A stretch of 64,000 nucleotides of DNA from Cercophora sp. LCS_1. Its lineage: Eukaryota; Ascomycota; Sordariomycetes; Sordariales; Lasiosphaeriaceae. The position numbers and the translations under genes are program-made. The DNA lies in assembly GCA_036250225.1 (NCBI GenBank), contig JAPZLL010000025.1:124001-188000 (forward strand). The letters run 5' to 3'. Positions 23,579 to 34,873 of the stretch are shown piece after piece. Each line of letters starts with the position of its first letter. Within the stretch, counting starts at the first letter, position 1. The notes under the pieces are model-generated. The model was given only the letters and a program-made list of their open reading frames with translations, searched no databases and had not been told where the DNA came from.

Positions 23579-23601
23579 GTTCTGGCCAGGGGCCAGAACC
23601 C
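23579..23601. repeat. Perfect 10-bp-arm palindrome
   Basis: GGTTCTGGCC and GGCCAGAACC are separated by three bases. The arms could form a cruciform or mark the end of a mobile element. Confidence 0.55.
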
Positions 23602-24100
23602 CCTTTCTTTCTGACATGAACCTCCAGCAAGCCTTTCACAGAGTCAGGTGGAGCCAGTAAGTGTCAGGGCCGTTCAGCGTGTGACAGCATGTGCCATCCC
23701 AAATTTCGAGCTAGAGTATTGTATACTGTCCCAGGGCATGTACTAGTATATCCTAGGCCAAAATTCAGGGCCGTCCAGGATTCAGGCACTGTCGCCTCTT
23801 AGTTCCAACCGCGGTCCCAAATTTGAGTCAACTTGCCCTTTTCAGAATTTAGGCTACCCTTTATCATTGCTAGTTTACAAGATAGACCGTAATTGTCGCC
23901 GCGCATTTGCTTAAAATGGTTGTTGATTGAAGCTTTACAGTGATAAAGCATTTATGTGAGAACCGGTGATTTTCACTGGTAGAAAGACAGAACCAAATCT
24001 GGGCCTGGGGTCGAGAACTAGGATTCTACCAGCAGAAAAGATACTTAGCCCCATGGCGCAAAAGGGCAAGGGGTCAAGAACTAGGTCTCGTTAACGCTAG

Positions 24101-25216
24101 TGGTTATGGGTGAAGGAAAGCGCGGTTAGGTGTTTGAGGAGGTTGTGGTTGGTGGTGGTGGTGGTGGTGATACGAGGACCCAAAACTGGGTCCTTGCAAC
24201 TCCCCGGCCATTTTGGGTCGTGGCAACTACAGCCGAGGCAGCCCAGGATAGTGACCCCTCGCTCAGTCTGGCTCAGTCTAGCTCAGCCTAAGGCGGCAAC
24301 TGCTTAGTCCTGAAGAAGGAAAGGGAAATTCGTGGTGCCGATTCTAGGGTGGTGTAATGGCTGTTTTTGCAGGTCCTATAAGCGGAAGCGCCACCAGCTA
24401 GAGTCATGAGCATAAAGATGGTCAGCGGGACCGAGGCGGCCCAGGCTGACATTATGCTGTCCCGCATGGGGTAGCTGTGTTTGACCCATCTCCTGACCGA
24501 AATCTGACAACGCGATTGTCTTGATCAACACAGTTTCGGGCCTTGTCCTGAACTTACCCTAGGCGGATGCTAAAAGACTGATTGAGACGGGGGTTGAAGA
24601 ACTAGGTTTTACTCTTCTTTGCCTGCCACCCAAGCTCCATAACCAAATATACCGATGGATTTTCTGGCAGGCAGGAGATGCTTCTCTCAACTGCAGGTTT
24701 TCGCTCCAGGCCGTCCCAGATCACAATATATCCTCTAACAGGTAAAAACTTTGGGAAGCTGTGGCAGCTTGCTTGCAATGATGGGGACGAATCGTCGTCA
24801 GTGCTCCCACATCCTTTGGGTGTCAAAGACATAGACTGATCGCGGTGCGGATGGACAGCCAGCCGAAGGAAGACTGAACGGTTCTTGGCGGGGGTTCCCG
24901 GAATTTGTGCTTATTTGTTTAATGTATCTCTTAGTTGAAACACTGTTAGAATACTAGCAATTTTGTGTGCCCAGATTCGTCGCACATAACAAATAGGACG
25001 AAGGCGATGGAGGAATAGAGGCCTGTGTACGGACACCTGTAGTCGCATAATTAGGTACCCTCTAGTTAGGAAATCATGCCTCGCCAGTCTTTTCGCCTCC
25101 TCGAGTATCCAAAGCAAAGTTTCCGCATTTCTGGATCCTGTCTGCAAGCTGTCACTCAAGTTTCACAAGTCGTTGTTGTCAACGTCAACATGCACATTTT
25201 CCTTGCTTTTCCACTT
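24101..25216. other. Gene-free flank of the repeat island
   Basis: No supported gene. It contains a short (GGT)n run near 24148-24168 and repeats of the phrase AGAACTAGG at about 24015, 24079 and 24598 (the first two just upstream and within the island edge). The last 300 bases are the 3' flank of the membrane protein gene on the minus strand. Confidence 0.4.
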
Positions 25217-26929
25217 TCACGATGGCCTACCAGCGATATTTACATTCGACCCAACCCTTGTTGGTTCCCTCTCCCCTTTTGTTCCCTGTTCACTTTCACT
25301 TGAAATCTCGGGCACATGGCCCGCACTCCCTTCTAACAAATTCTCAGACCTCTCACCCGACAACGACCCTTCCCGTTCACGGCGCCCATTCCCCTCTCTT
25401 CCCTCCACAACCTCAATCTGCTGCATCTCCCCCGGTCCCTCGGACCAAAGCCTAGCCTCCACCATCGGCAACAAATCAAACCTCCTGATAAACAACCAAG
25501 TCGCCCTCAGCGTCGTCGTAACTGCAATCACCATGGCCGTAATCTGTCCCACCGTGAACGGCTTCGGTTCCTCTCCTGACGTGTACCCCGTAATCGTCAA
25601 CTCGGCCGCCACGCTCGACACTAGCCCGAACACCATGTTCTGCAGGAAGCTGAACCCGATGCTCGGCGGCACGCCCGGCGTTCCCTCTGGCGAGTTTGAG
25701 GTCGGCGGCTCGCCGTCCCACAGTTTCTTATCCTGCTCCATGAGGTTAAAGACCCACATGTAGCGCACGCCAAAGTGCCAGTTCTGCGCCGAGTTGAACC
25801 ACCGGAAGGCGTAGTATATCCAGAGGACGGCGCGTTCCGCCCGAGGGAGGAACGTCTGTCCAGAGGGACAGGTGCTTTGCCACGCCCACCAAAAGTAGGA
25901 GAAGCAGCTGCAGTCTGGGGTGGCGAGTCGACCTTCTTCGAAGCGGGCCAACACGATGCCGATGACGACAAGACCGAAGAACTGCGCCACCGAGACGGAG
26001 ACGACTTCCCATCGCGCCGCGAGGGTCTCGCGCGAGGAAAAGGACACGGCCAAGGCCGCGTTCTGCGCGTCGAGCATCATCACCACGATGGCTGCATCCA
26101 AGGGGGTCAGCGTGCCCTGGCCGATTTGGACCACCACCGCGATTGCCAAGGACAAATGTGTAACCACAAGCCCGGCCGCGAGCTCCTTGACGGCGGTGGG
26201 CCGTGGCTGCGAGGGCTTGAGGAAAGCACCAGTGAAGACGGACAGCCAGAGGATGCCTTGCTGCACCCACAGCGCGGCGCGCACGCCATCGCCGGCTATG
26301 TCACCGTCGATAGCCGCCGTGCAGGTCTCGGTGTTGAGTCCTTCCTGGGCGATTTCTAACTTGTTGAAGGTCGGAATCGACAGGGCGATGCCCACAAGGA
26401 ACAAGGCAATGGTGTTTCCTTGGACCCAGAGGGAGGTCCAGCTCGGGGCGCATTCTTCCTCGACTTCGGCGGGCGGGGTGGGGGGATCGCGTGGTTTGGT
26501 AGCGTTGCCGTCAATGGTAGATTCGGATGGCTGTGTCGGGATGTTGTTGGGGCCGTTAGTTTTGGAATTCCCTGCGTCTTGGCCATTTGCATTTGCCTGG
26601 TCCGCTGAGGATTTCCCTGCCGGTGAGGGCGCCGCTGGCGGTGCAATCACGTTCGCAGTTTGACTTCGTCGAATTTTCCTCTTCTTCTTGAGAAACCCCA
26701 GAAAAAACCAGTGCAAAAACCACCGCTGCCACAGCGACTTGATCTGCTCCGGGATCCCCTCCTGGCTGACCTTGTAAACCTGCAGCGCAAACGAGTACAA
26801 CTGCAAAACCAAAAACACCAGCACAAACGTGAGCCGAGCAGGGAGCGGCAGCGTCAACGCAACGACATCTTCAAGACTCCTTGTTTGTGCGCCCATGTTT
26901 GGATGGCAAGCGCACCTGCATGGTGACAA
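25217..26929 (-). CDS. Polytopic membrane protein, unknown function
   Basis: A 570-codon frame with about eight hydrophobic segments, including LTFVLVFLVLQLYSFAL, TIALFLVGIALSIPTF, GLVVTHLSLAIAVVVQIG, FFGLVVIGIVLARF and FLQNMVFGLVSSVAA. A Pro/Asn-rich loop separates the first two segments. The C-terminal tail is charged and Ser/Glu/Arg-rich, probably cytosolic. The true start is unclear. A more natural N-terminus (Met at 26990, reading MPEDPSWLSSMMRLWIIPPD) lies in another frame immediately upstream and cannot be joined by a normal-length intron. Either translation starts at 26929 or at the internal Met at 26896, or a one-base break near 26880-26895 separates the two. No family name is offered. 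Confidence 0.65.
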   Translation of the reverse strand: MSPCRCACHPNMGAQTRSLEDVVALTLPLPARLTFVLVFLVLQLYSFALQVYKVSQEGIPEQIKSLWQRWFLHWFFLGFLKKKRKIRRSQTANVIAPPAAPSPAGKSSADQANANGQDAGNSKTNGPNNIPTQPSESTIDGNATKPRDPPTPPAEVEEECAPSWTSLWVQGNTIALFLVGIALSIPTFNKLEIAQEGLNTETCTAAIDGDIAGDGVRAALWVQQGILWLSVFTGAFLKPSQPRPTAVKELAAGLVVTHLSLAIAVVVQIGQGTLTPLDAAIVVMMLDAQNAALAVSFSSRETLAARWEVVSVSVAQFFGLVVIGIVLARFEEGRLATPDCSCFSYFWWAWQSTCPSGQTFLPRAERAVLWIYYAFRWFNSAQNWHFGVRYMWVFNLMEQDKKLWDGEPPTSNSPEGTPGVPPSIGFSFLQNMVFGLVSSVAAELTITGYTSGEEPKPFTVGQITAMVIAVTTTLRATWLFIRRFDLLPMVEARLWSEGPGEMQQIEVVEGREGNGRREREGSLSGERSENLLEGSAGHVPEISSESEQGTKGEREPTRVGSNVNIAGRPS

Positions 26930-26990
26930 AATCGGGGGGGATGATCCAGAGCCTCATCATGCTGCTCAGCCAGCTGGGATCTTCGGGCAT

Positions 26991-27835
26991 TTTAAAGAAG
27001 GGTGGCAGAAAGGCTCGTTCGCGTCGAGGCTCTCGGCGCTTGCGGGGTAAACGCGAGGGCTGCCACCCCAGTTGCCAGGGTGGGGAGTGAAACCACACAG
27101 ATCGCTGCAGCGGAAGCGGATCAATTCGCCGCAGCCAACCCGGACGCGTTTCTCGGTGTGCCGCCCACTCTCCCGATTGTTTCCCATTGGTCATGTTCCA
27201 CCCTCGACGATTTGGTGGTGCAGCGCCTGAGAGTAGTCGGTTTGCTGGCGTCGTGACAAGATCGCGCATGCAGCTGCTCCTCCTCACCAGTGAAAAGCTA
27301 GAGGAATGAGCTGGAAGAGTGACTTCGAGCGTCATCTCGCCAGTTCGCATGGTATTAATACCAAAAAGAGCCAAAGACCCTCTCTCAAACACGAAACGAG
27401 AAGAATGTTGCAGAGTCCAGCACAAATCGGTAATCAGTAGGCCAAGTCAAGTGGCGATGGCTTGGTGGCTCGTGCATTGAAGAAGCGATCACGTTGGCTG
27501 GGACCAATAAAAGAATGCAGCTGCACGCTGGACAATGGTGTTCAGGTATTGGCTGCGCCACAATAGGCGCGAGCTGATTGATCCACGAGCGACCCAACGG
27601 CAAAGCCCCAAGGCGGTTTAAGTCAGGCCACGACAGCAGGCCTCCCGCCCAAAAAATAAAAAAGGGTTGTGCCCCACTGCGGCTGATGCCTGGGTCGGCC
27701 GGCAACTCCTCAAACACCTCCAAATCTCACCGACGATTGATCGCTCATCAACAGATCAATCGCAATAAACCTAGAAGGACGATAGAGACCACCATTCGCT
27801 CGCGAATCTCTTGGAACCCCAGTATCATCTTCCAA
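26991..27835. other. Intergenic region, divergent promoters
   Basis: About 850 bases between the membrane protein start and the small gene at 27836. No recognisable gene or repeat; presumably regulatory for both divergently transcribed genes. Confidence 0.4.
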
Positions 27836-28215
27836 ATGGGATTATTCGACATGTTCCGACGCACAACCAGTGCGCCCCCCGCAGTGACGGCGACGGAAGT
27901 TCCAACGGCGGGGGACCGCACCAACACTCACAACACCAACGAGAGTAAGTTGAGGCGTACCTCCTTGCCATGGCATCGTTCCAAACGGTAAACCACAGAA
28001 GACAGAGAAATAAACGTGCTAACAACCCCCCAGGCGGTGGCTCCAACCAAAGCCAAGTCTCCGTGAAATGGCGTCCCAGTTGGCCTTTCGATCTGACGTC
28101 GATAAAGCAGACCTACATCGAGAAGAAGGGTGCTGTTTTTTTATCGAACAAGTCGAGGTCGTCAACAAACTCCTCGGCTAGCGGGCCAACAAACTCCTTG
28201 TCGAGTGGGCAATAA
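27836..28215 (+). CDS. Small hypothetical protein (2 exons)
   Basis: Exons 27836-27944 and 28034-28215 join in phase to 96 residues. The 89-nt intron has a GTAAGT donor and a GTGCTAAC branch-like motif before CCCCCCAG, which strongly supports splicing. The protein begins MGLFDMFRRTTSAPP, an N-terminal Gly-containing amphipathic start. A compact middle follows (VKWRPSWPFDLTSIKQ, then YIEKKGAVFL), and the tail is Ser/Asn-rich. The second residue Gly might allow N-myristoylation, which is only a guess. Function unknown. Confidence 0.6.
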
Positions 28216-29212
28216 TTTTAATTGATGCTCGTGCACGACGAAAACATCGCATTTCACTTCCGATTACATATTGTAGACAGCATTATTGATTTTGCACATA
28301 CCATATTTTCCGAGCTTACCAATAGACTGTACGTCGCAACAAGTTGGGCCAGGCGCGACGACATGAGGGGAGGGTGGGCATGGCCATTCAGGATGATTGA
28401 GGAGCTGCTGTTGGGAGGACGAAGAGCCGCTGCCGGGATCGTGGAGAAGCTACTGGTGAGCAGATTCTAATCCACCGGCTGAGATGGATGGTAGGAAGAA
28501 GGAGATACCTCAACCAGCACACTATTCGATACATTTCACCTTCACACCTTCACACTCGACCTGACCAGAAGTGTGAACTCCGGTCAGGCGGGGCGCGATA
28601 TTTCCCACATCCAGTAATCATCTTCACCTGAATCTCCGTTGACTAAAGTCACAACCCCCAGGGTGAACAGGCAAGCTCTTCAGCATCACCTTTGACACCC
28701 CCCTCTTCAACACAGCCTGCAACGTGTTCACCGACATTCGTTTCGTCACCTTGCCCATTCCTATCATCTGGCACCACGCATCGTATGCGCGATGTCGGTA
28801 CGCTAGAGAAGCCAGTGTTGGAATTACCAGATAGGAGAGCATGGCCCGGTTCGCGGACATGGAATCGCAGCAGCTTCAGAGGCTAGCGAGGAAAAGCGGT
28901 TGCCCAAGAAGAGGGCTAAGATCCCTGTAGTCAGTTGGCCCAAGCGTCCCTTTCCACTAGCCTCCACAAAAGCTGAAACAGCTGCTCAACGAAACCGTCT
29001 TTAGGCAGCCACAGCCAAGACATGTTCAGCACGCGACAGAATTTCCAAACACAAATAGCTACATCGGATAGCATCTTCCCAATGAGTCTCAGTCTTCCTG
29101 CAGGATGCAACTCAACCAATTCATCTACTACGTGGCGATACAACGTCCCTTCGTTCCCAGGCCTCGGTTTTACGGATATCGACCTGTTCATCTCCCCATT
29201 GAGCCATCAGAA
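28216..29212. other. Intergenic region, no supported gene
   Basis: Contains an 82-codon frame at 28222-28470 with a hydrophobic middle and a 78-codon minus-strand frame at 28624-28860. Neither has a splice partner or recognised motif, so neither is called. Confidence 0.35.
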
Positions 29213-31574
29213 ATGGCAGCATCACAACCGCCTTCGCACTTTACCGTTCATGTCTTTCCCAACCATCATCCCATAGTTGCCCGCGCTCTGCTTCCTGACC
29301 TCTTCCTCGACTTCCCGGACTCTGCGTGGAAGCTTGATCCTTTGGAGAAACAGCGTCCACGTCCTCAGGAGAAGGAGGCGTCAGACCGTTCTTGGCAGTG
29401 GAGGGATCCTAGAGATCTGTTGGGCCGCTACGTCCTGCCGGAAGCCTTCATGGCCAAGACGACCCTGCTCCGGCTGTCCGAGATGATGGAACGCGAGTTC
29501 GAGATCGCTAAAAAGTACTAGGCACAGTTCGCCATCTTCCCCCAGTCCGCGATACGCGAGGGCCAGTATCCCCTGTGGCATAACCGCCCACTGCCATGGG
29601 ACATGACCTTGGTCGACGTTCAACCGCTCGATCTCGACGCACTCGACGCGGCGCGTGGTGACGGCTTTGCCCTGGAACATAGCGAGGCGTACGCGCCGGT
29701 TCTGCATCTTCTGTTGGAGACAAAGGCGGCGGCGCTTCCGCGTATTATTCACACTGGATTCCTCGATGCGGAGCTCGGAGAGCCGTATAGACTTTTGCGC
29801 GACCAGTGGAATAGGTACGACAGCTTTTGGCATTCCAATGCCTGGAACCAGGTGCATTCACAGCTAGAATCGAACCTGGAGAAGTGGCGTGTGGCCAAGC
29901 TCGCCCATACGTACTTGACGAAGCAGAGGGAAAATGGCCGGATGGGGCCCGGCAATGAAGAGATGAAGACACATCTTCAGAGGTTGGAAGAGATTCGGGC
30001 GGTCAAAAGACGGGGCGGCTTCTCCCAATTGCAAGAATGGGGCTTGGATTCCGAGCTGTCGGAGCTCGTCTCGAGGGTTAGGCAGATTGAGAGCAACGAA
30101 GCCGACGGGCGGGAAGAGCGGATGAGACTCTCCTGGCTTGTGACCCAGTAGGAGCATTGGTTCACAAACCAAGACTTCGAGAAATTCACGACACGGATTC
30201 TGGAACCGGGCGAGGTGGAATCAGCCGCAGCGTCCGTGATTCGGCATTCGTACCAGGTTGTTGACGAATGGATATCGTCTGAGGGGAGACAGCATCTCAA
30301 AGCATCTGTTGAGGATGAGTATTACGCTGCGCGGCCTTGGTTAACAGAGGAAGATCGGGCAATCACTGAAAAGCGGAGGATCGCCGTCCTACTGGAGAAT
30401 ATCAATCCACCCTCGCGGACGGTCATCTCGGGAAATACAAGCGCGTCGACTGGCGATTATCTAGTCCCGTCTCCGGAGATGCAGGTACACGACATCCGCA
30501 GTTTGGACGGAAAGCTCCTCCCAGACCAGTCAAGCTTCACTATCAGCTCTGGCTCCCTCCTTTGGGGTCAGATTATCGGCTTATACACCACTATGTCGAA
30601 TCCGAACTTTACCCAGAACGCGAATCATATGCCCCCTCCGCTGGAAGGCGGCACCATACTGCAGCATCGACACAGTTACAGGTCGGCGGCTCGCAACGGC
30701 CGGTGGAAAGTTCGGGCATTCTACGAGAGAGAGCGACGAGAACCGGCCTATGGCGCTTTGGTCGCAGATCCCGATGCGCCAGAACGACAAACAGGCTGGA
30801 TCGTGTATCACGAGCATGTCGATCCCGTGAATACTCTGGACAGGGTGCGATGGCTGGACGGGTCAGGACCAGGGGCTGTTAGCCATAAAAATCTTCATAC
30901 AGACAAGGTAGGGTGCCCCCTTTTCTTCGCTTCATTTTTTCTTCCTTTTTTTTTTGCTTTTTTTTTCAAATACATAAATAAATAAAACCTATCTCGGGAA
31001 ACCCACTCTAACTCTATACAGGAAATAGCCTACATTAATCGGTATGACTGGTCTCATCATTCTCGAAGTTCTCTCGATCCCGAGTTCCAGGAGTGAGCTG
31101 AACCAGTGATCGGACCAATTTCAGATGCCGGACATCTAGATGAACTTCCTAATTGCAATGTGCAAAAAGGTGGTTATCTCATTGCCATTGACGAGCTGAA
31201 CTTTGGTCTGGACTTCGTGGCGATGTACAAAAGTGGCTGCGATAGAGGATTTCACAACATTTTCGACCCAAACCACACCGAACCTGACATCGAGAGGGTG
31301 TTCCGCAAGGATGGGGCAAACTTCGGTACATTCTTAAGCAAGGCATACACTGGAGAGGATTATGGTAGGTCATTGTTTCTGAACGGGCTGAAATCTTCAA
31401 GCTGCGTACTCAGTCGTGGTGCATTTACTAATCATCACAAGCTCAGGTTGGCTGGTGTTTTCAGGGGAGCAGGACGCCAAGCATGGCGTCGACGAACTCG
31501 TGGCAATTGTTTACTCCAGCTGGAGAATGGAAAACGCGTATCTCGCTCCAGAAGGAGACCCGCCTCCTCTATAA
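29213..31574 (+). pseudogene. Large gene interrupted by three in-frame stops
   Basis: A single frame continues from the Met at 29213 (it is open back to 29105) through TAG at 29519 and TAG at 30149 to 30907. A 114-nt intron (30908-31021) follows, then TGA at 31094. A second intron (31365-31446) leads to a final exon ending in TAA at 31572. Phases agree at both introns, and protein-like sequence resumes in the same frame after each stop (MEREFEIAKKY, then AQFAIFPQSAIREGQYP; RLSWLVTQ, then EHWFTNQDFEKF). Without the stops this would be a protein of about 720 residues with a conserved-looking end (GWLVFSGEQDAKHGVDELV). The family is not recognised. The three stops could each arise by C-to-T change. 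Most likely a recently inactivated gene. Confidence 0.7.
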
Positions 31575-32535
31575 CGAGACTGAGACGAGGCCGGAGGCGG
31601 ACAGTTGAACGACAGCAGCCTTACTGACAGGGAAAACCTAGACCCCCCCGGTCATTTCTGGCCTCAGGGACAACCCCACTAGGCCAGATCTCATTTCTGC
31701 GCTGTCGCTGCCCGCTAGAGCCCGAAGAGATAGTCTCAGGCTTCCCATCCAAGATCACGGCGGAACAAGACATGCGGAGATCGTCGACATGCCCACATCA
31801 ACAGCGCATAGAACGTGAGCAGGCAACTCCGCCACTTTCTCTCCCGCTGTCAGGCCGTCTTGTCTCTGCTGTCATGTCAGACGTATGCGCAACTGTCTTG
31901 TTTCCTTGCACCACGCCAGGTGGTGGAGGGAGGCGCGCGACTCATGACCTCTGGACCAGACGACCTAGTTTGGTTCCTGGTGAGGGCCTCACTCTGAGTC
32001 GCGCCCTAACGTTTCCCCCTGGGGACGCCCCCAGAACATAAACTCGCCCCCTCCCCTCATCCCTCAGGTAACCAACCCTTTACTTGAAAGATCAAGAGGC
32101 AATCACTAGGAGCCAGAAGTAATTGGACGTTCCGCGTTTTAGCTCAGTGGTTGTTTGCGACACCTCTATACTGTATTTCATCGTTCGCATTAACATCTAT
32201 CTTGCCCTGGTATGGCTCTTCGAGTTAAACTTTTTACTAAACTTGCGGACCTCACGGAATTCGGCCTTAATGCCTTCGGTATTAGCGGTAGTAGATTTAC
32301 TACTTTGATTATAAGCCTAAATCTTAAACCGGCGTTTACAGCTATGAAACGATTGAAATATCCACTCATTCGACCGAATGGCGGTCCAACAACAGGCAGC
32401 AGTGCTAAGCCTTAGATCTGGCGACCTCTTCAGCTCTTCCTCCTTTTCGCAACCATAAACTGACAACAACCCCAAGCGTTCCACGGACGCATCGGTACCT
32501 ACCTACCCTACTCAGCATAAAAAGCAGAAATCAAA
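31575..32535. other. Intergenic region with AT-rich relic
   Basis: No gene supported. Bases 32150-32345 are TA-rich with a decayed-repeat appearance similar to the island at 23 kb. The last 100 bases are the F-box gene promoter and 5' UTR. Confidence 0.35.
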
Positions 32536-33531
32536 ATGGGGCTTCGAAGGAGCGCCAGACTCTCTTCTACCACCAAGCCAATCTCACCTCCCACGCCCAA
32601 ACCCCCGACCAGCGAATCAGGACAGCCGCAACCACCAGAAGGCCAGTCCATCCCATTCGGCACACTCAGCAGATTCCCACCGGAAATCCTCGTCAGCATC
32701 ATCAATTCGGACCTCGACATCCCCACTCTCACAAACCTCCGTCTCGTCAACCACGACTTCAAACGCCTCATCGACACCTCCATCCCCGACTACACCTGGC
32801 TCCGCACCAACCACCCGTTCATCCTCCGCGCCCTCTTCGCATCCAACGTAACCCATCCCAGCTGCAACCGCATCCGCTCCATCCTGCGCGCCAAACGTTG
32901 CACGGTATGCGACGACAACAGAGGCGACGCTGCCGCCCCCACCTGGCCATTCAAGGCCTATCTTTCCCTCGCGGCCTTCAAATTCGTTTGCAAAGCGTGC
33001 TACCTCCGTCCTTTGGTACCCCCCCGGGCAAGGACGTGCACATAGGGTCGCGCCCGTGGGGGCGAGGGCGACGGGTGTTGACGCCTTGGTGTCGGGCGCA
33101 TATCGCCAACGATTTGAAGAGCCGGCGACAACAAGAGCTCGATGACGAACTGTCGAAGGGCGTGCCGAGTGTCGTGGCGCTTCCGTTGCTTGGTGCTGCG
33201 ACTGGGAAGCGAGTTGCGGGAGAAGAGCGGAACGGGACGAGATTGTATGATACAAAGACCGTGGAGAGGGTGTTTGGGTTGGGGTATGGTCTTGATCTCT
33301 ATTTCAGGTTGCGGGATGAGAGAAAATCGCTTTTTTGCTGACGTGATTCATCGATCTAGGTCGTGTTGGTGTTACCCGAGAGGAGAACCAGGTGCAACGC
33401 TTGAGAATGATAATGCAATGTTGACTGTGTTGGAGTGTAGACAGAGGAGGGAAGATGGTCCGTTTGCGGTCAAGGCTGGGAAGTATCATGTGAATGGAAG
33501 GAGTGGCTTGAGGAGTTCTGTCAATCGATGA
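32536..33531 (+). CDS. F-box domain protein with apparent frame break
   Basis: The first frame (32536-33045) has a basic Pro-rich start, then an F-box (GTLSRFPPEILVSIINSD, LRLVNHDFKRLID) at residues 41-80 and a Cys-rich segment RAKRCTVCDDNRG...CKACYLRPL. F-box proteins are SCF ubiquitin-ligase adaptors. Protein-like sequence then continues one frame over (LTPWCRAHIANDLKSRRQQE, then DDELSKGVPSVVALPLLG), switching at a run of seven C near 33020. An intron there would be only about 30 nt, so a one-base indel is more likely. The 3' end is uncertain: splicing from about 33283 to the acceptor before 33360 could end the protein near 33424 or 33531, depending on phase. If the break is real, the gene is truncated after the F-box. 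Confidence 0.6.
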
Positions 33532-33670
33532 GCTAGGTACCTGTTTTGTTTCTCGTGCTGTGCTTATCCTTTCCAATGTCCTCAGGAGGCCTGGATCTCA
33601 TCAACATATTCTTGTTGTATTTTATCATATACGTGAGGAAATGTTAACTCAACCCTCGCCTCCGGAGCCC

Positions 33671-34873
33671 TCACTCAGGCTTCCTCCCCCAAAGCACCCT
33701 CTGCCTATAAAATCCATGCACCCTGGGCGACTTCAGCTCCCTCCGCAAATGCGCCAGATAGAGTCCAATCTCCTCCCTCTTCCAGCCAAGCGCATTCGCC
33801 AAAAACAACACGTATCCCTCCGGATCTCTCAGAAACCCCAGCTGCGAAAACTGCCCAATCTCCTTGAGCTTTGGATCCTTGGGCCATCCACCCACAGGCA
33901 CCTTGTCGTTCCTCTCCTCGATATCTACGAACCCGGCCTTCTCCATCGCCTTCCTCACGGTCCCAAGCTGGTACACCTCAAACGACCGGCCGAAGCGCCG
34001 CCCACCTTCGACAAATATCTTGCCCCACTGTCCCATGGCCATCGTGTCGGTGATTGTGCCATCGTCGCTCTCCAGGAAGGGGGACGGCTCAATGCTTTCA
34101 ACGTAACCGCCCGGTTTGCAGGTGTCAAAGGCGCGTCGCAGCAGGGCATCCCAGTCGTCGATGCTGCCGAGGAGGAAGCGCATGTGGATGTAGGAAAAGG
34201 ACGACGGGGCAAAGGTCCAGTCGAGGGTGCAGTCTTCGATCTCGAAGCGGAGGTTGGGCGGGACCCAAGTGGTCTGGATGGGTGAGACATCGGTGCCGAT
34301 TACGGTTGCTTGGGGGTGCGCGTCGGCAAAGTCGCTGGGATGCTGATTTAGCGGGGAAGAGACCTGGCGAGATGGATGGGAGACCTACATTGCCCAGATT
34401 CCGGTGCCCGTGCCGATGTCGAGGACTTTGTCCAGATTTTCTTCTTTCAGGGGTGCGAGGTAGAGCTTCCCGTCAAAGGCGAGCAGGAATGTGTGATGTC
34501 TGTTTGCATGTTAGTCCCCCCTGGTGGGGTGAGTGTCGTGATGTCGGGAGACCTACGCAATGTCCATCGACTCCTTCTGGTCTTCATCGTTGGCTCCCCA
34601 GTACTGGGCGTTGCCCCTTTCGCTGTGGTATGTCCGGCCATGGAGAGTTCGGTATTGAAGAATGCTCGAAGAGATGGAGGCGGTGGAATCTGAAAAGGCG
34701 CCAAGTGCGGAGTCGCCATCGCCGATGTCTTCTTCTTCCTGGGGCACTTGCGCCCAGTGCTCGGCAGGCAGAATCCCGTCGGGGTTGGGTTGGGCTGGAG
34801 GCGGGCTGCCGCTCGGAGATCTGCCCTTTTCGGCTTGGGGAGCCTCTGTTTTTGGGTCAGTCGTGTCCGCCAT
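33671..34873 (-). CDS. LaeA-like SAM-dependent methyltransferase (3 exons)
   Basis: Exons 34873-34557, 34499-34389 and 34334-33671, with introns of 57 and 54 nt, join in phase to 363 residues. A disordered N-terminus of about 80 residues leads into YRTLHGRTYHSE, the conserved entry of LaeA/TdiE-type methyltransferases. HHTFLLAFDGKLYLAPL, SAM motif I VLDIGTGTGIW, VIGTDVSPIQ with WVPPNLRFEIEDCT, FSYIHMRFLLGSI and CKPGGYVESIE follow. This is a complete class I methyltransferase of the fungal LaeA-like family; LaeA is a global regulator of secondary metabolism. Many paralogues are narrow-role enzymes, so a regulatory function is not implied. The start at 34873 was chosen over the Met at 34900 because MADTTDP gives a typical N-terminus. 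Confidence 0.88.

Larger units (their letters stand above)
22800..24100. repeat. AT-rich degenerate repeat island
   Basis: The composition changes sharply at about 22840: TA-rich sequence with many TTAATTA/TAATTAC motifs and no coding frames. This look is typical of repeat DNA mutated by repeat-induced point mutation (RIP) in Sordariomycetes. It contains the putative solo LTR and the palindrome listed separately. Confidence 0.5.

Noticed and set aside
29519..31096. Stop-codon readthrough or recoding in the 29-31 kb gene
   Set aside because: Two TAG and one TGA at unrelated positions, with no readthrough context or recoding element; decay is simpler.
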